This document shows, piece after piece, positions 50,089 to 63,207 of a stretch of DNA of 64,000 nt. The notes below the pieces were generated by a model. That model saw nothing but the letters and a program-made list of their open reading frames with translations. It made no database searches and had not been told where the DNA came from. The stretch is from Dermanyssus gallinae (taxonomy: Eukaryota; Arthropoda; Arachnida; Mesostigmata; Dermanyssidae), in the NCBI GenBank assembly GCA_003439945.1, contig QVRM01003914.1, positions 118,512 to 182,511 on the forward strand. Direction: 5' to 3'. Positions within the stretch are counted from its first letter, which is position 1; each line of letters begins with the position of its first letter. A program made the position numbers and the translations under genes.

Positions 50089-52399
50089 CATAGAAATAAA
50101 ACGTTTCCTTTAATTTCTATTGTTTCTGCCAATAGGTCCTGTGTGCCTTCCGCTAGGCTGTAACATGGATTTGGAAAACGGCACGATTAGCTTCGTCGGT
50201 GCGTCAAACCTCGCGAAGTTCACCTGCAACAAGGACTTTATTCTCGAGTCATCTGGCGGCTCTGAACTTCGTTGTGTCAATGGACAGTGGTCCTCGATGA
50301 CTCCGCTGTGTCTGGAGGACTCGCAAAGCAGTCGCCTTCTTCATGACGCTCTTGCGGAGGTCCACGAGGTTCGCAATGGCGCATGTATCGCCTTTTATTG
50401 CTGTGTCGACTTGTTTTTCAAACCTCGTCATTTGGATGCACATAATTAGCATTACTATATATATATAAAATGGGAGATTGGCCCTTCCCGACGCTAGTGC
50501 ATCGATGTCCTAGATAGTGGGCTGCATAGGGCCAGGCTACAAGAGCTAAAAGCCACTTTACGAGGAAAAATAGGGTTCTCTCATCCGCGCTTTATAGCCG
50601 GAGAACACGGTTTCTAAACATGAGGTGGTCACTTCTTTGTTCGAGAAGCTAAAGACCTTCTTCCAAGCGTTGGAAGTCTCTTCTGGTACATTGTGTTCGA
50701 CGAATATTATTATGAGGATTGATGTCGGCCTTCGACTAGGCGCAACGTAATATTGCGTGACGTTACATCACGGGCTGAATGGGCGTGATCTGGAATGTTG
50801 TAGGTGAAACACTTCTTGAGTGGGCTGCCGCTCCTATCTGAATTATCGTCGTCGCCGCACTTGGAGTTGGTCATCGGTATTGCTGCACTTGCCGTCCTGC
50901 TTCTGATGTGTGTCTTCGTTGGTCTGGGTTGCTTTATCATGGCTCGTCGAAGGAGGTTGGCCGCCGTCAAGGTAACCGTTTCGTAAGTACAACATTTACT
51001 AAAATACGCATTATTGTACATATGTATGTGTGCGTATATATATATATATATATGCTTGACATGTATACCCAGATACACATGTCACCCTTTTATATCAATG
51101 GCGCATGTCGAGCCCGGTGGCGTGGTGGCATGCGTCTGCGCCTCGCGACCGGAGGAGACACATAGGTGCGCGGGTTCGAGCCCCACCGTTGCACATTTGT
51201 ATTTCTGGGGGACCGTCTATGAAGCAATGCGAAAAACAGTCCCATGGAGGTTAAATCTTGGCTGAGAGTCAACCCCGAAAGGATTTTTTTATATCAAAGG
51301 CGCTTAGAGATGTTAGTCAATGCTAAATCATATGCTGAAACTTCCAAGAGGCAGGACCCCCCTGCACGGGTGCGAAGATAAGTATTTTTGTTCGTTTTTG
51401 GCGCCCTTCATTTGTAATAGCAAAAAAAACTGGTTTTATTTCAATCACATCCATGTCGCGTTTATGTAGCCAATAGAAAATTAAGCGAAGTTCAACATCC
51501 CACGGCGGCGTTAGCCATCGCATTAAGGTTTTCATTACGACAAAACACAACATGGGCGGCTGATCAACCTGGCTTCGAACGGTAAGATCATCACTGCCTG
51601 CTTCAGTTGACTTCATTGTAAAGACTCAACAACCAGCTCTATTCTTCATGGTTACTGCGTATTTATGGAGCCATTGCTGATGCACTGTATATAGGTTTAA
51701 CGTTTTAAAAGCGTTGAGCCTAGAACAGGATTCTTCAAAGTGGCGTGCCCAAGGAAAATGCCGAAGCAAATGTCCCTTGTATATATATATATATATATAT
51801 ATAATTTCTTAGCAAAGGAGGATGGAGGGTCCGCTATGACAGTCAATTCAGACGATTTAACAACTAAAACAACGAACGAGACTAAACATAAATCGAATTA
51901 GTGCTGAATGTATATACTATTTTGGCCTAACTATTGTGTCCTTAAAAAACTTCATAATCTATTTTATAAACGCTACAGTGAGACTACTAGGATTAAAAAA
52001 ATTAATCTCATTAGATTACCGACGGGACGCATGGCCGCATACTGGATACGTTCAGGCAGCCCTCCAAGGTTTGACCCGCTTTAGCCGCCTGTATTGTCTC
52101 ACGTATCTAATGAATCGATTTATCATTATGGCCCTTCCGTCGAAGCATTTGGCAAACGGATCATTCACTCGCTGCTTCTAGGAGTACTACATCCTCCCGA
52201 GTCGCCTTCCTCTATTCTACGGAGATTGCCTTTTTCGTTCTGTTTTCTAGTCAGCACCAACCGACACCGGAGCAGCCCCATGAGCTTCATTGAGCCGATG
52301 AGTGACCTCCCGGTGGGCTCCTTAGCTCCGATCTATCGAACGCCTAATTCGCGATGTACGGCCAGCCGTCGTCTGATGATTCCAGTATTCTATCCGTAG
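45732..52399 (+). CDS. fw: Furrowed-like receptor: sushi, F5/8C-like, C-type lectin and sushi domains plus one TM segment
   Basis: Single-pass cell-surface adhesion receptor of the furrowed/selectin-like type. Exons: 45732-45931, 46478-46730, 47120-47292, 48445-48754, 48998-49342, 49653-49757, 50136-50368, 50804-50982, and probably 52255-52399. In order: signal peptide (MRFLFAFRGIF to FAVLSDA); sushi domain from CTFPGTP to HTPEC; discoidin/F5/8C-like domain (AVDGTKETC, IEVRVGNHFP, CDVHVYST); C-type-lectin domain (FAGRC, CRRLGGRLLE, GWRWLSG, CLVIQGAAW, HAACVYD) carrying an acidic Asp/Ser/Gly insertion; two more sushi domains; transmembrane segment in exon 8 followed by ARRRRLAAVK. All phases fit if one base is dropped near 48527-48535 and one near 49258-49261, giving 646 residues. 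No EPN or QPD sugar-binding triplet is visible, so carbohydrate binding is doubtful. The last exon is the weakest part. Confidence 0.87.
47895..48290 (-). repeat. Possible reversed retroelement remnant in the third intron of the furrowed-like gene
   Basis: Read on the minus strand the segment ends in GACAATAAATAAACC, like a LINE poly(A)-type tail. Short frames before it (ESIFCTTNCGSVNGSPLCLN, TCDDLKDCSLEARLAVYVKF) look coding-derived. No known motif was identified. Confidence 0.3.
48781..48833 (+). repeat. (TTG)n microsatellite in the fourth intron of the furrowed-like gene
   Basis: About 17 TTG units with one ATT interruption, starting 27 bases after the exon 4 donor. Confidence 0.98.
49528..49559. 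repeat. (TA)16 microsatellite
   Basis: Intronic, followed by a short GA run, about 90 bases before exon 6 of the furrowed-like gene. Confidence 0.98.
51105..51286 (+). repeat. tRNA-derived SINE with target-site duplication (family 1) in the last intron of the furrowed-like gene
   Basis: Nearly identical to the second copy of the dimer at 499-679, including an intact B box GGTTCGAGCCC. It is flanked by 17-base direct repeats TTTTATATCAATGGCGC (51088-51104) and TTTTATATCAAAGGCGC (51287-51303), one mismatch. These define the insertion exactly and show retrotransposition. Confidence 0.9.
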
Positions 52400-52985
52400 A
52401 CCCGCGTTTCCTGTCAGCATGTCAACGAGCATACGTCACGCTACTCTACATTCTCTACACAACGATGGTCTGAGCCACTTTACTACCGTCACCGACCATC
52501 CGCAAATGCATCCACTGCCATCACTTACACACCACATACATCATCGACTCATGAATTATGAGGAAGCGATGCACCAATGTAGTGTGTTAATCAGCTGCTT
52601 TAATCTGCATGTGAACATTGTGCTGCTAGTAGATGGGCGCGTTTCAGCTAGAATGCACTGCATCTGTCCTATGTCCCGGTTTGAATGTGTTGCGCCTTGT
52701 TTTTTTGGTTAGATTTATTTTTGCTATTACGTTTTATCGGCGATTGTGCGACGCGCCCTAGGACGGCAACTGGAAATGAGAGAAGGTGTCGTATCGTATT
52801 GGTACTGTGTGGGATCATCCACTGAGTGACCTTCATCCCTTTCTGACGGTGTACTGAACGAAATTTACCACGCCGCCTGTGATATTTGACTGAAGTTACG
52901 ATACGTATTGTAAAAACTTGTTAACCAGCTGTACCATTGTTGTAACATTTGTCAGCCTATATCGCCCTGTGAGTTAGTTGTGCAT

Positions 52986-52988
<3 letters not shown>

Positions 52989-53020
<32 letters not shown>
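52989..53020. repeat. (TA)16 microsatellite
   Basis: Within the likely 3' UTR of the furrowed-like gene. Confidence 0.98.
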
Positions 53021-53022
<2 letters not shown>

Positions 53023-53365
53023 ATCTTCCGCTCTAAGGAGCCGCTAGTCAGAGGCTATTAAGCGAGTTATAACCAGATTTAGTGGCTAGACAAGCCGTAA
53101 AGTTAAGTCGTATTAAGGTGTTTAAGGAATCTGTTACGTGCATTCTGTACATAATTGTACTCGCCAGAAAACAGGGTGCGAGCGTCAACAGATAGCCTAG
53201 GACTAAATAGTCGCATGGGATATACAGTCACGTAGGGTTAACAAAAATTATATGCCGAAGCAAAATGTATACACATATTCTATTGTACATGAGAAGAAGC
53301 CATTAAAATAAACGCAAAACGTATATTTGCGTTGACGTTTACCTGCCGTGTTGTTTGTTGTTACC

Positions 53366-53371
53366 AATAAA
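53366..53371 (+). promoter_or_regulatory. Candidate polyadenylation signal of the furrowed-like gene
   Basis: AATAAA within GTTACCAATAAAGTAAATC, about 970 bases after the proposed stop codon and just before a minus-strand LINE. Another AATAAA lies about 65 bases upstream. Confidence 0.35.
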
Positions 53372-53449
53372 GTAAATCAAAGTGGCTGACCACGTGGCAT
53401 TATCCAGTAAAGGCAAGGTTTAGCCGGATTTGAATATCCACATAATTAT

Positions 53450-54960
53450 TACAATTATGTTTATTTCACTCAAATTGAGAATAATATACATTTCAAATGT
53501 ATCTTCGTGAAGCTCTAGCTTCTTCACGCTTCCGACGAGAGAAGTGGTGCAACGATTTTCGGTCCAGCGTTATGCATTCCACTGCATGGTACTTGGTAAA
53601 CTTTTGCAGGCAGAACCGGCAGGTGCACAACTCGTACTCCTCATGAAAGGTTGCGTTTGACCATTCAGGTAGTGATAACCATGCGCTATGTACCTGGTGT
53701 ATACGTGGCGATTGTCACATGCAGGACCAGACCAAAGGTGCAAGGCATTGAAAACGTCCAAACCACCGATTTACCGTCTGGCCTGTTCGACTTTAGCTTC
53801 CCACTCCGAAATAAAACATTTCGTAAGGTACTGTACGAGGCATCTTCAGCCTTAGCCGGATTGTTTCAGCAGCCGGTGGGCAGCCTGACATGAGATACAC
53901 AAAGCGGCTCCTTGCTCGGATAGGCAAGCAAAGCACTCGCCTCATATATAATGAAAAACACATTTCAAGCTGGTTTAAAATTCGCCAGCGTGAGGTGGTT
54001 CCACACCCTGTCAAGACCGCACATTCAGCCCCGGAACAATCTTAAGCATGAAGAGCCTCGCTGCTGAGAGAATGGACAGTCTTCGGACATTGCCTACTTC
54101 TCCGTAAAGAAAGGACAGGTGCCTTTCGTACTGTTTCGTTTACATGCGCTGTAAACTGTCGTTCGTGTATAACGAACCCGAAGGCCAATATACTGGTAAG
54201 AGTTAACAAACTCCAATGGTTGGCCGCAGCAACGTATAACGTCTCTGGCAGCCAATCGACCTCCACGCCTGAATGTTATGGCTTTGGTCTTCCTGGTGTT
54301 TATCTCATCATCATAGAGGTTATGCGCTTGATGGCACCTAAATCGCGATGAGCGACCACGATATCAATCTGCATACATCACCACTACGGCTTTTTGGTAC
54401 TCCTGTCGGACGTAACCGACAAGGTCAGCCAGGAGAAACGAGATGCAGCTTAGCGGGTCTCCTTGCGGAGTTCCCACATTTTACCTAATCCCTAATACAC
54501 CCTGTTCACCGTCTACCACCAAGGTGTCCTCCTCATAGAAACTTGCTATTACACTCAGGAGAAAGCCACCCACTCCTGCTCGTTGGAATGCTTCAACCAG
54601 CAGATGGCGAGGGGCTTTGTCAAAGTCCTTGACGCAGTCAATAAAGACTGCATATAAATGACCTTTGGGTTGTGCCACAGCTCGCTCGATTTCTGACTGG
54701 AGAATATGGATTCCATCACGGGTGCTTCGGCCTCTCCTAAAACCGAATTGCTCCGATGGAAGTGCCTCTTTAGCCACGCGCTGAATCCGTCGTAAATCTT
54801 CTTCAGTGTGCGTTCTGACGCCACACCACGATCGAGATTTGGATCCTGCTTGTCATCACCATGCCTACCCTTGAGCAAAAGGGAAAGCCTGGCGACATGT
54901 CAGACTTTAGACATCCGCCCCCTCTTTATAATTTCATTAAAGAAATCACAAAGAGTTGAA
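53450..54960 (-). pseudogene. LINE with C-terminal CCHC-type knuckle, minus strand, decayed
   Basis: Read from 54960 downwards: KGRHGDDKQDPNLDRGVASE, SEQFGFRRGRSTRDGIHILQ, LYAVFIDCVKDFDKAPRHLL (RT motif A), VGTPQGDPLSC near 54470, a segment with LEFVNSYQYIGL near 54190, then RHVYTRYIAHGYHYLN and CTCRFCLQKFTKYHAVEC. It ends RRKREEARASRRYI with a stop near 53497 and a tail at about 53450. Several frameshifts and stops break it. The knuckle spacing equals that of the insertion at 43334-43797, so both belong to one broad group. Confidence 0.82.
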
Positions 54961-54969
54961 TATCCCTAT

Positions 54970-57160
54970 AAAGACTGACACAGAACGCCTACCGACGGTC
55001 TGTCAAAATTCGTTCTAGAGTTTAAATTTAGCAATCAGCATATGCCAGTTATATTCATGACGTTTCCATACCTTTCATAAAATAGTTGCCTTTTTGTGAA
55101 GCTGCTTCTAGCGAATCGCGGCTTGCGAAGTTCTCGTGAGACTCTTTTCGGTCTTGTCTTGCTTGCGGTGTTGTGCAACGCTTTCTTCGTTGCGCAGGGG
55201 GCTGACACGGCTCACAGGTGCGTCAGTTTCGGGGATATATATACCAAAATATAGTTGCACGTAAATCAAATGTGGTTTTTTTAAATATAGTTGCACGCAA
55301 ATCAAATGTGGTTTGCTTTTTTATAAACGGATTAGGTCGAGCAGACGTTTGTTTATCATGTAGACGAAATACTTTGATTCTTGAGTTCTAATAACAATGG
55401 CAGCAAGATTATTGTATAAAGGATAAATTCGAGAATAGAGACTATGTTCTTCGTTACCCGAACAAGTAAGGCCAAGCATGTACACAGTCGACTGCACCCT
55501 ACTTCTTCAAATAAACACAATGAGTTCCTGTCTACTAAACCTTGCATAACGAGAATGTGTTTCATAACAGGTGACTCAAAAACAGTAAAAGTAGGGCTTG
55601 CCTGTGACATCCCTTTGGTATACACACGTTTAGGGTCATGAAATTTAAAAAGGAAAGCAGGCTAGATTTTTTTAACTAACTCAAGTATGAAGATGACGCA
55701 GTTGAATATGTAAGCCGCTTTTAGTACAGAGATCTTTCTTATCCTTCCTCAACGACCTTGTAAAAAGTGTAGAATGACAATGATGGATCAGTGGCTACTA
55801 CTAGTACTTTCACTAGACAGAACGAAGGTTGTTTTCTTCGTGACGAAAGTTGTCCCTGTCTGTTGCGAGGATCCGTCTAAACTTTACCGCTTAGAGCGGC
55901 GTTCGTGAAAAGGAAGTCATTACTGTCTAAACCTCTTGCTACGGCCGCCTGCTTTACCTGTCGATGCGGACTCGTCACGGCCAGGAAGTTCAGAAATAGA
56001 AACTTCCAAAATAAAACTTACTCACTCGACTCATCTTCGTCAATCTCGCGTTTCTACCCATTAATGCGCGGAAAATTAAAGTCCACAAGCCCGATCAGGA
56101 ACACAAATACAGACTTTACAAGTAGATATACAGGTGTCATGTAGCTGAATTCTCATTTAGACAACCCATAACAACAGCTCAGTTATCAAAGTGCAACCAA
56201 GCGATAGTGCATATTTTTTAAAGATTGTCTAACAGCAGAAGAATTGTCACAAAGTCACAGTCGTCGCTGACCGTATAGATTCCGTAAGATTTCACGCGCA
56301 AATCGACTCCCCATCATACTCACTAAACCCCAAAACTCACTAAAAGCGCTTCAAACCTGCGTACTCACAATACCCTTCCCGATAGCAAAGTGGAGGGTAT
56401 GAAAATGGATTCATTAAAACGGCGCCCCTTCACATTTACATGTGCCCTATAAAGGGCATATTATTGACTTATAGTATTTCCTTTTTTGTGTCTTGTTTCA
56501 ACGGATGTCCATTTCTTTCTAGTCGACACTTGGCAAATAAAGGTACTTTGTACTCTATTCTGATTATGAATGGCGTGAATCCAAGGCAATCATAATTCTT
56601 CATACGGCTTTAAATACTTACGTTTATAAGATGCCAAATAATTGTGAACTATATATGTACGTATATATATATATATATATATATATGGCCAACATTGAAA
56701 ACACATGTTCATCTTTTGCATAAATAGTGTATTGAATAAATCGTATATAGCTTTTAATTTCATCAGGCTCAATAACTAAGCGATGAGACGACACCCCGCC
56801 GAAGGCAGATACTTAGACATTCTGAATAGTAATAATAGAGGGTCCCACTCTTGCAACGCTCGCGTACACTCAACATAATGCCCCCTATCGAGGGCAAACA
56901 GGTGCCGCGCACAACAAGAGAATCATACAGAGTCCCTTCTTGTCCTACGGCTAGGACAATGCTAAGTAGATTCCCTTCTCGCGTCGTTTTCCGTCAGCTC
57001 CGTAGAAATGATTCCCGCCCAATCTTTCAGGATGACCATAATAGTATTACGTGTTCCCTATTTGTTGTCATCGTCGACTATCGTTGTGGTCTGCTTCTCA
57101 TGTGAATAGATGAAGTGATCAAGTTGTTGCGTGTCGGCACCTATGACACTTCTAGTCACA
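54970..57160. other. Spacer between the furrowed-like gene/LINE and CCT7, nothing recognised
   Basis: No conserved frame seen. It contains a two-unit 36-base repeat at about 55247-55318, a (TA)n at 56660-56686 and otherwise ordinary AT-rich sequence. The CCT7 3' UTR should end here, but no AATAAA on the minus strand was found close to the stop. Confidence 0.5.
55247..55318 (+). repeat. 36-bp tandem repeat, two units
   Basis: AATATAGTTGCACGTAAATC and AATATAGTTGCACGCAAATC, each followed by AAATGTGGTTT, at an offset of 36. Confidence 0.95.
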
Positions 57161-57161
57161 C

Positions 57162-57801
57162 TTAGAAGGGTCTGCCCGCTGAGGGATCGGTGTTACTCTG
57201 GGGCGCCTTAATCGTCTCGTCGACCGACAAGATGAGACACGCTGCCTCGGTGGCCGCGGTCAGCGCGTTCACCTTAACGACGGCCGGCTCCCAAACGCAC
57301 GCAACTAGATTATCGGCAATGTCCTCGGCGTTGATGTCGACGCCACTCCATTTCTCACCTTTGGCATGTCGCTCGCGTAGCTGCTCGATAGAAAAAAACA
57401 ACCATATTAATTAAAATAACAACACTAATAATTAGTAATAATGCGGAATTTCATTATATAAAATAAACTGTCTCACATATGCGTCCACTAGGTAGAGAGA
57501 GAGAAAGAGAGAGATACTACGACTGTCCAAACCAGTGTGTGAGCTTAACACTAAAAACAAGCAATGAAATTTGTCATTTTTCCTACAAGTGTTTTCGACT
57601 AGAATTGTTTCTTTTTCCCTGATTGTTTAATCCGGTTGAGCAATGTTACATCTCTACAGTATGAGCACGTCAAAATGTAAAGATATACCATTGGTTATTG
57701 GTGCCATTGGTTCGTCTTTATCTTAAACTAGCCAACACTCCGAACAAGTCGGTTCGACTATGCCACCCCCTTTCCCCAGAAGTTTCAGTCCAAAGTAATA
57801 A

Positions 57802-57841
<40 letters not shown>

Positions 57842-60800
57842 TCAGTGTTAAAAACGACCTGTCTATATAGACGCGCAAGTGTGATTGAAGTTGGTGAGAC
57901 TAACCCGGTTCAGAATGTTAGTAGCGTCGAAGCCGGCGTTGTCACAGAGCTGACGCGGGATAACCTCAAGCGCCTTGGCAAACGCCGCGACAAGCAGCTG
58001 TTCCTTGCCGGCGACCGAGCGCGAGTAGTCGCGCAGGTACTTGCTGAGCTCCATCTCGATGGCGCCCCCGCCCGCGACGACCGCGTCGTTCTTCACCGCC
58101 CGTCGCACGATCATGATGGCGTCGTGTAACGAGCGCTCCGTCTCCTCGATGAACTGCTCAGCCCCACCGCGCAAGATCATCGTGACCGTCTTCGAATTCG
58201 GACAGCCTTTGAAGATGTTGTAGCGTTCACCGCCAATCTGCACCTCATCGAAATGCTCGCAAGAGCCGAGGTTCTCGTTCTTCAGGTCCTGCACCGTCGT
58301 GAGGACGCAACCGCCGCACGCCTTCATTGTGCGATGCAAGTCCTCCTCGGCCACGCGACCCGCGCAGAACATGTCACGATCGGCGAAATACTGCGTGGCA
58401 ACGTCGCCGATCGGAAGTCTGCTTAGAACCACCTGCGAGCAGAACAAAGACACCATATATAATTGTCATAAAAAGACACACATATTACCATCGTGTATAT
58501 TACGACAACAATGCAAGAAAAACGTAAGCGAGGAATACATAGGGGAACGCGAGAAAAGAACCACGAGTTAGTTATGTTAATGCTTCTTTTTATGATATGG
58601 CCTATATAAATCTACCAATCCTTAAGCTTTGCAACAGTGAGTAGTAGTTGCGATTTCATGAGATCTTTCGAACCGCGGGCTTAAAATGTGTCATGAACTA
58701 GTCAGCTGATTTATTGCTGAAGTAACCAGTAGTGCCGCTAGAAGTAGATACGCAATTTGTATGATGGCGAATAACGCTTATGCCGCAGCAGCGTATGCTC
58801 GCCCAGCCACTCCCATCACTGGATCAGACTATCGATTCTCATAGCAAATAAATCTAGCTTCTACATCCCGAAGAATGACTCAATGACTTTTGCTAGATTT
58901 TTTGCTGTCCATTTCGGCAGAATTCATAGAGCAAATACAATTAATGTGATCACTTTATGAAGTTCTCAACACTCTACGGCCTTTTGCGCTCCACTGATAT
59001 CTGTTTTACGAACGTAACATATATTTCTCAGAGACGTTGAAACAGAAGACATTGAAAAACACATATAAATATTCCAGTTACATACTGTCCAACCTAAGAT
59101 TAAATTCATAAGATATTATGAATGCATTAATATATGCATTTTAACACAGAAGGACCAACAGAAACAACTATTAATTTAAACGAATATATTATTTAAATTA
59201 GTAAAAGTGCTGATCATTAAAAATTAAAATAATGTAATATATAAATGATAATCATTAGCGATATTAATAAAAATTAATATGAAAATTGTCTTTTTTAAAA
59301 CTAGTCTTGTGTAGATATTAGACCTATTACGTATGATAAAGCGCATTGTATAACAAAATTCACAGCACAGACATATCGGCACTTAAGTAAAGTCTTGCAT
59401 GCAAACAGCCATCACTTTCACGCACCTTTGCTCCCGAAGCGTGGATTTTGGCGAGCTTATCGTAGAGAATGTTCCATTCGGCATCGACGATTTTCTGGTA
59501 TTCTTCCACATTTTCTACACGAATCTCGGCATTGTCGCGCTCGGCCTTCAGCTCGAGTTCGATGTTTAATAGGGCAATTTTCGGTGATGTGTATTGTTTC
59601 GGCTGCATTTCGAAACCGGCGTAGGAAAACGTTTTCTTAAAGGCCACTCCGGCGACAAGCATTGAATCTTCGAGAGCTCCTCCAGACACCTTTTTAATTC
59701 CTGAAAGTATTTTAAGTGCATGCATTGTTATTCGCGTACTTGCTTGGCTGGTTTCGTAACTCGTATATTGTTTTCGATTATCTCGATATATATATACTGC
59801 TCGTATCAAAATTCAAGAATGAATTTATTTCTGTGTCTGCATTACAGATCAGTAAAACGGCTGGAACGTATCTGTTGACAAAAATCATATCTTCTAATCT
59901 AACTGTATACTATTATAACTGTAATTTATTTTTATCGCCAGCACAAAGTTTGCAGTTACCAACATTACGAAAAAATAAAACTTGTAAAAAAAACTCTCAG
60001 AACAGATTACTTGATTAAACTTTGGCATGCGGATCCAAGCAGTGCGCTAATCCGTGCATATTTCCTTAACTACTAAACGGCTTACAGATAGCCAATGTTT
60101 AGATTAACGTTATAAATCTTATCAACAGTTAAGTAGAAATTTGCTATTTCCACCAAACACGCACAGTTCAGTAGGTGCATTTTTTTCTAAAATATAAGTG
60201 GCTTTTGTTTAATTGGAGAATGAACTGACCACACTCACAAAGCGTGAATAACTGGCCCAGTCGAAAAATGAGAACTTTCAATTCATTAAACGCTTTAAGT
60301 AACATTTCAACACCCACAATGAATCCCAATACAACACAAAAACGTATGTATATGAAAATAATGCTTTCACAAAACGGAAACTGAATATGGTACCGGCATT
60401 CACACTGACTGTAACTCAAATGAGATCCTTTGATAATCTGTATTACTACCCACGCCATAACTAGCAGACTACTAGAAATGTCTTCTTTTAGAGTGACAGT
60501 GAAATGACTACAATTTATTATATTGATATAGCCAACTGTATATAGCTCGAAACAAAACGTATGGTTGCAAAGTTGTTCCATTAAGAAATGGAAGAAACAC
60601 GGGGCACACCAGACGCTAACGTCCCCTCTCTGTAAACATAAGACTCAATGGGAATTTGACATCGGAGCGGGAGGAGGAACGGCTTACGGCAATCGTATCA
60701 CGAATCAAACAGCTGTCGCCTTGGTAGCAAAATGATCTATAACAATCGCAGCCCATTTTGTAAAATTCGTAAAAACGTCCGGTCAGCCACATCGATAAAA

Positions 60801-63160
60801 CAATACTGATTTCACGGTCACGTCTGAAGAAGACATTTCTGCTTCCCATTGATAGAGGCGATTACATTAAAAAGATTATTCTAATAAGGCTAGAACTCTC
60901 CTAGACATATATATATACAAATGCACAATTGTATATGTGTAATTGATGGAATTTCCATACCGATCATATTGAGTGGCAACAATTCGTCGAGCTGAAGAAC
61001 GGCATCGACGACCATCTTTGCGAAGAACTCTTTTTTCGAAGCTACCAGCTTCGAGCTGAGGGAAGTCATCGCGCACTTCTCCAACAGCGCTCTTGACTCG
61101 ACATCAGTCTCCACCTGTAGAGATATTTTACGGATCATGAATAAATCTGGTATATAAAATGACATCAATAATAATAGTAGTAACACATTGTTGAAGGAAT
61201 CGCTAATAGTCCTTCAAATAATTCAAATGTGTTAAAATGATTTAAATTTGTTATCGGACTTCTGCATGCATAAGCCGTCAACTACAAAAGGCTTGTCGAA
61301 AAACGGAGAATGTTAACGGAGCTTACTACAGATATGGAAGAGATACTAGAACAAAAGCGCGTGCATAAATCCTTACCCGGTTTACATCACCCTTTCCCGC
61401 CTGCAGGTTGGTGAAACAAAGTCAGTCAAGGTAAGCATCAGTGTTCATGAACTAAACTGTATTGCGGTCGATATTATACCGCATATTAATTTATTCTCCG
61501 TAATATCATTAAATACATAAATACAAGTCACTAAACTATGGACCTCAATGGAACACTATCAAAGGTACTAACTACTATATATATATATATATAAATATAT
61601 TCCTTTGTGCGACCTTACGCCTCTCTGCCAATTTATGTGTTTTTTTTTAAGAGCAAGGGATTCGCCAGTAAGCCTGAATTATGCTAGAAAGTCTTAAAAA
61701 TGATTTCTCTCCCATGGGTCATGCCAAAAAGTCCCGAAATGGTCATCTTCTTGATATCATATTCAAGACATAACGGCATGCAAGATACTTTCTAATATAT
61801 AAATTTATATATATAATTGTTGATGTTTATTCACCATTATTGGTAGATTTATATATATATATATAAAGAGAGAGAGAGAGAGAGAGAGAGGGGCAGGATA
61901 AATATAAATACATATAGACTTAAAGAAAACTAAACACATAAGTCGTGTCAACTAGAAATTACAGGCAGAGAAAACCGTTTAGCGCAGTTACCGTACAATT
62001 CCAAAAAGCATAAAGCAACGAAATATTTTTAAATTGGGCACGTTGTTCACACAATGTTCAGCTGTAACTGGGAATTTTGACTATCTATTCCAGTTAAAAT
62101 TTGTAAATAAGATTAAATCCTCACCAAATGTTTGTTCCGTTTGTCCGCCTATGTTTGGAAATGAGATGCAATTTTAGATGTTATTATTCGAGGTGAAATA
62201 ACCCAAACTTATATATTAGCCAAAGGCCTCTATATACAGTGATTTATGGTTATATATATATATTTTTTTTTTTTGACAAGATTCAGTAGATTAGTAGATT
62301 ACACGCCCCTACTTTTATAAACACGCACACGCAGAAACGGAGACACATGCATATGCACTTATTTTACTTCGCACATTTAATGTATGGTCAAAAAAGCTGT
62401 CGGCATTTTTCAATATGAATGTGAACTCGGCCACACATGGTACTTAGCGCAGCACTTGTCATATGAAGTAAAGATGCAAATCACTCAAAAAATAAAAGGC
62501 GTAGTAGTGGTAGCGAAGCGACAAATTAATCATACTACACGTAGTGCTAATTGCGGTGGTAACGAGCGGCATGCATGTCATATTAATCTCCATGACCCGT
62601 CCTGGATGTTCGTAATTTTCGCGTTTTCCTTTCTCCTATCCAAACAAATTCGACTTCGATTGAGTCGTCGTTAGTATCACAGCATATCGGTACAAAGTGT
62701 ATACGTCAAAGCAGTCGCCGGCGTGCTGTTAATGGCAGCACAAATAGTATAGAACTGGGAGACGAACCGTAACGGCAATTTCGCGGATCTTGTCGATAGC
62801 CATCTTGGACGCTTTGCGGTAGGACTTGGCGATCACCTGCGGGTGCACACCCTCCTCGATGTACGATTTCGCCTGCTTCAAGAACTCACTCGCAAGCAGA
62901 ACGACTGATGTTGTGCCATCGCCAACCTGAACAGATAAACCACACAACACACGTCAGTGAAGAGCACGCCACAGGTGTATGTTCGATTTAGAAATGTGTG
63001 GTGGCGGCGGCGGCAGCACATACGCGACCATTATTTCGTTTCGACAATTATCCAAACCATACATGCGCGTATGCATGCATATACAATCTATGAAAACACA
63101 AATTGAAAAACTCGCCTCGATATTGTCTACTTTTCAAAGGCACCCAATAGCTGGAAAGTA

Positions 63161-63207
<47 letters not shown>

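Noticed and set aside
52419..52712. Continuation of the furrowed-like cytoplasmic tail beyond 52399
   Set aside because: A neighbouring frame (YGQPSSDDSSILSVDP) looks tail-like, but no single-base change of the kind seen elsewhere joins it cleanly, so the stop at 52399 was kept.
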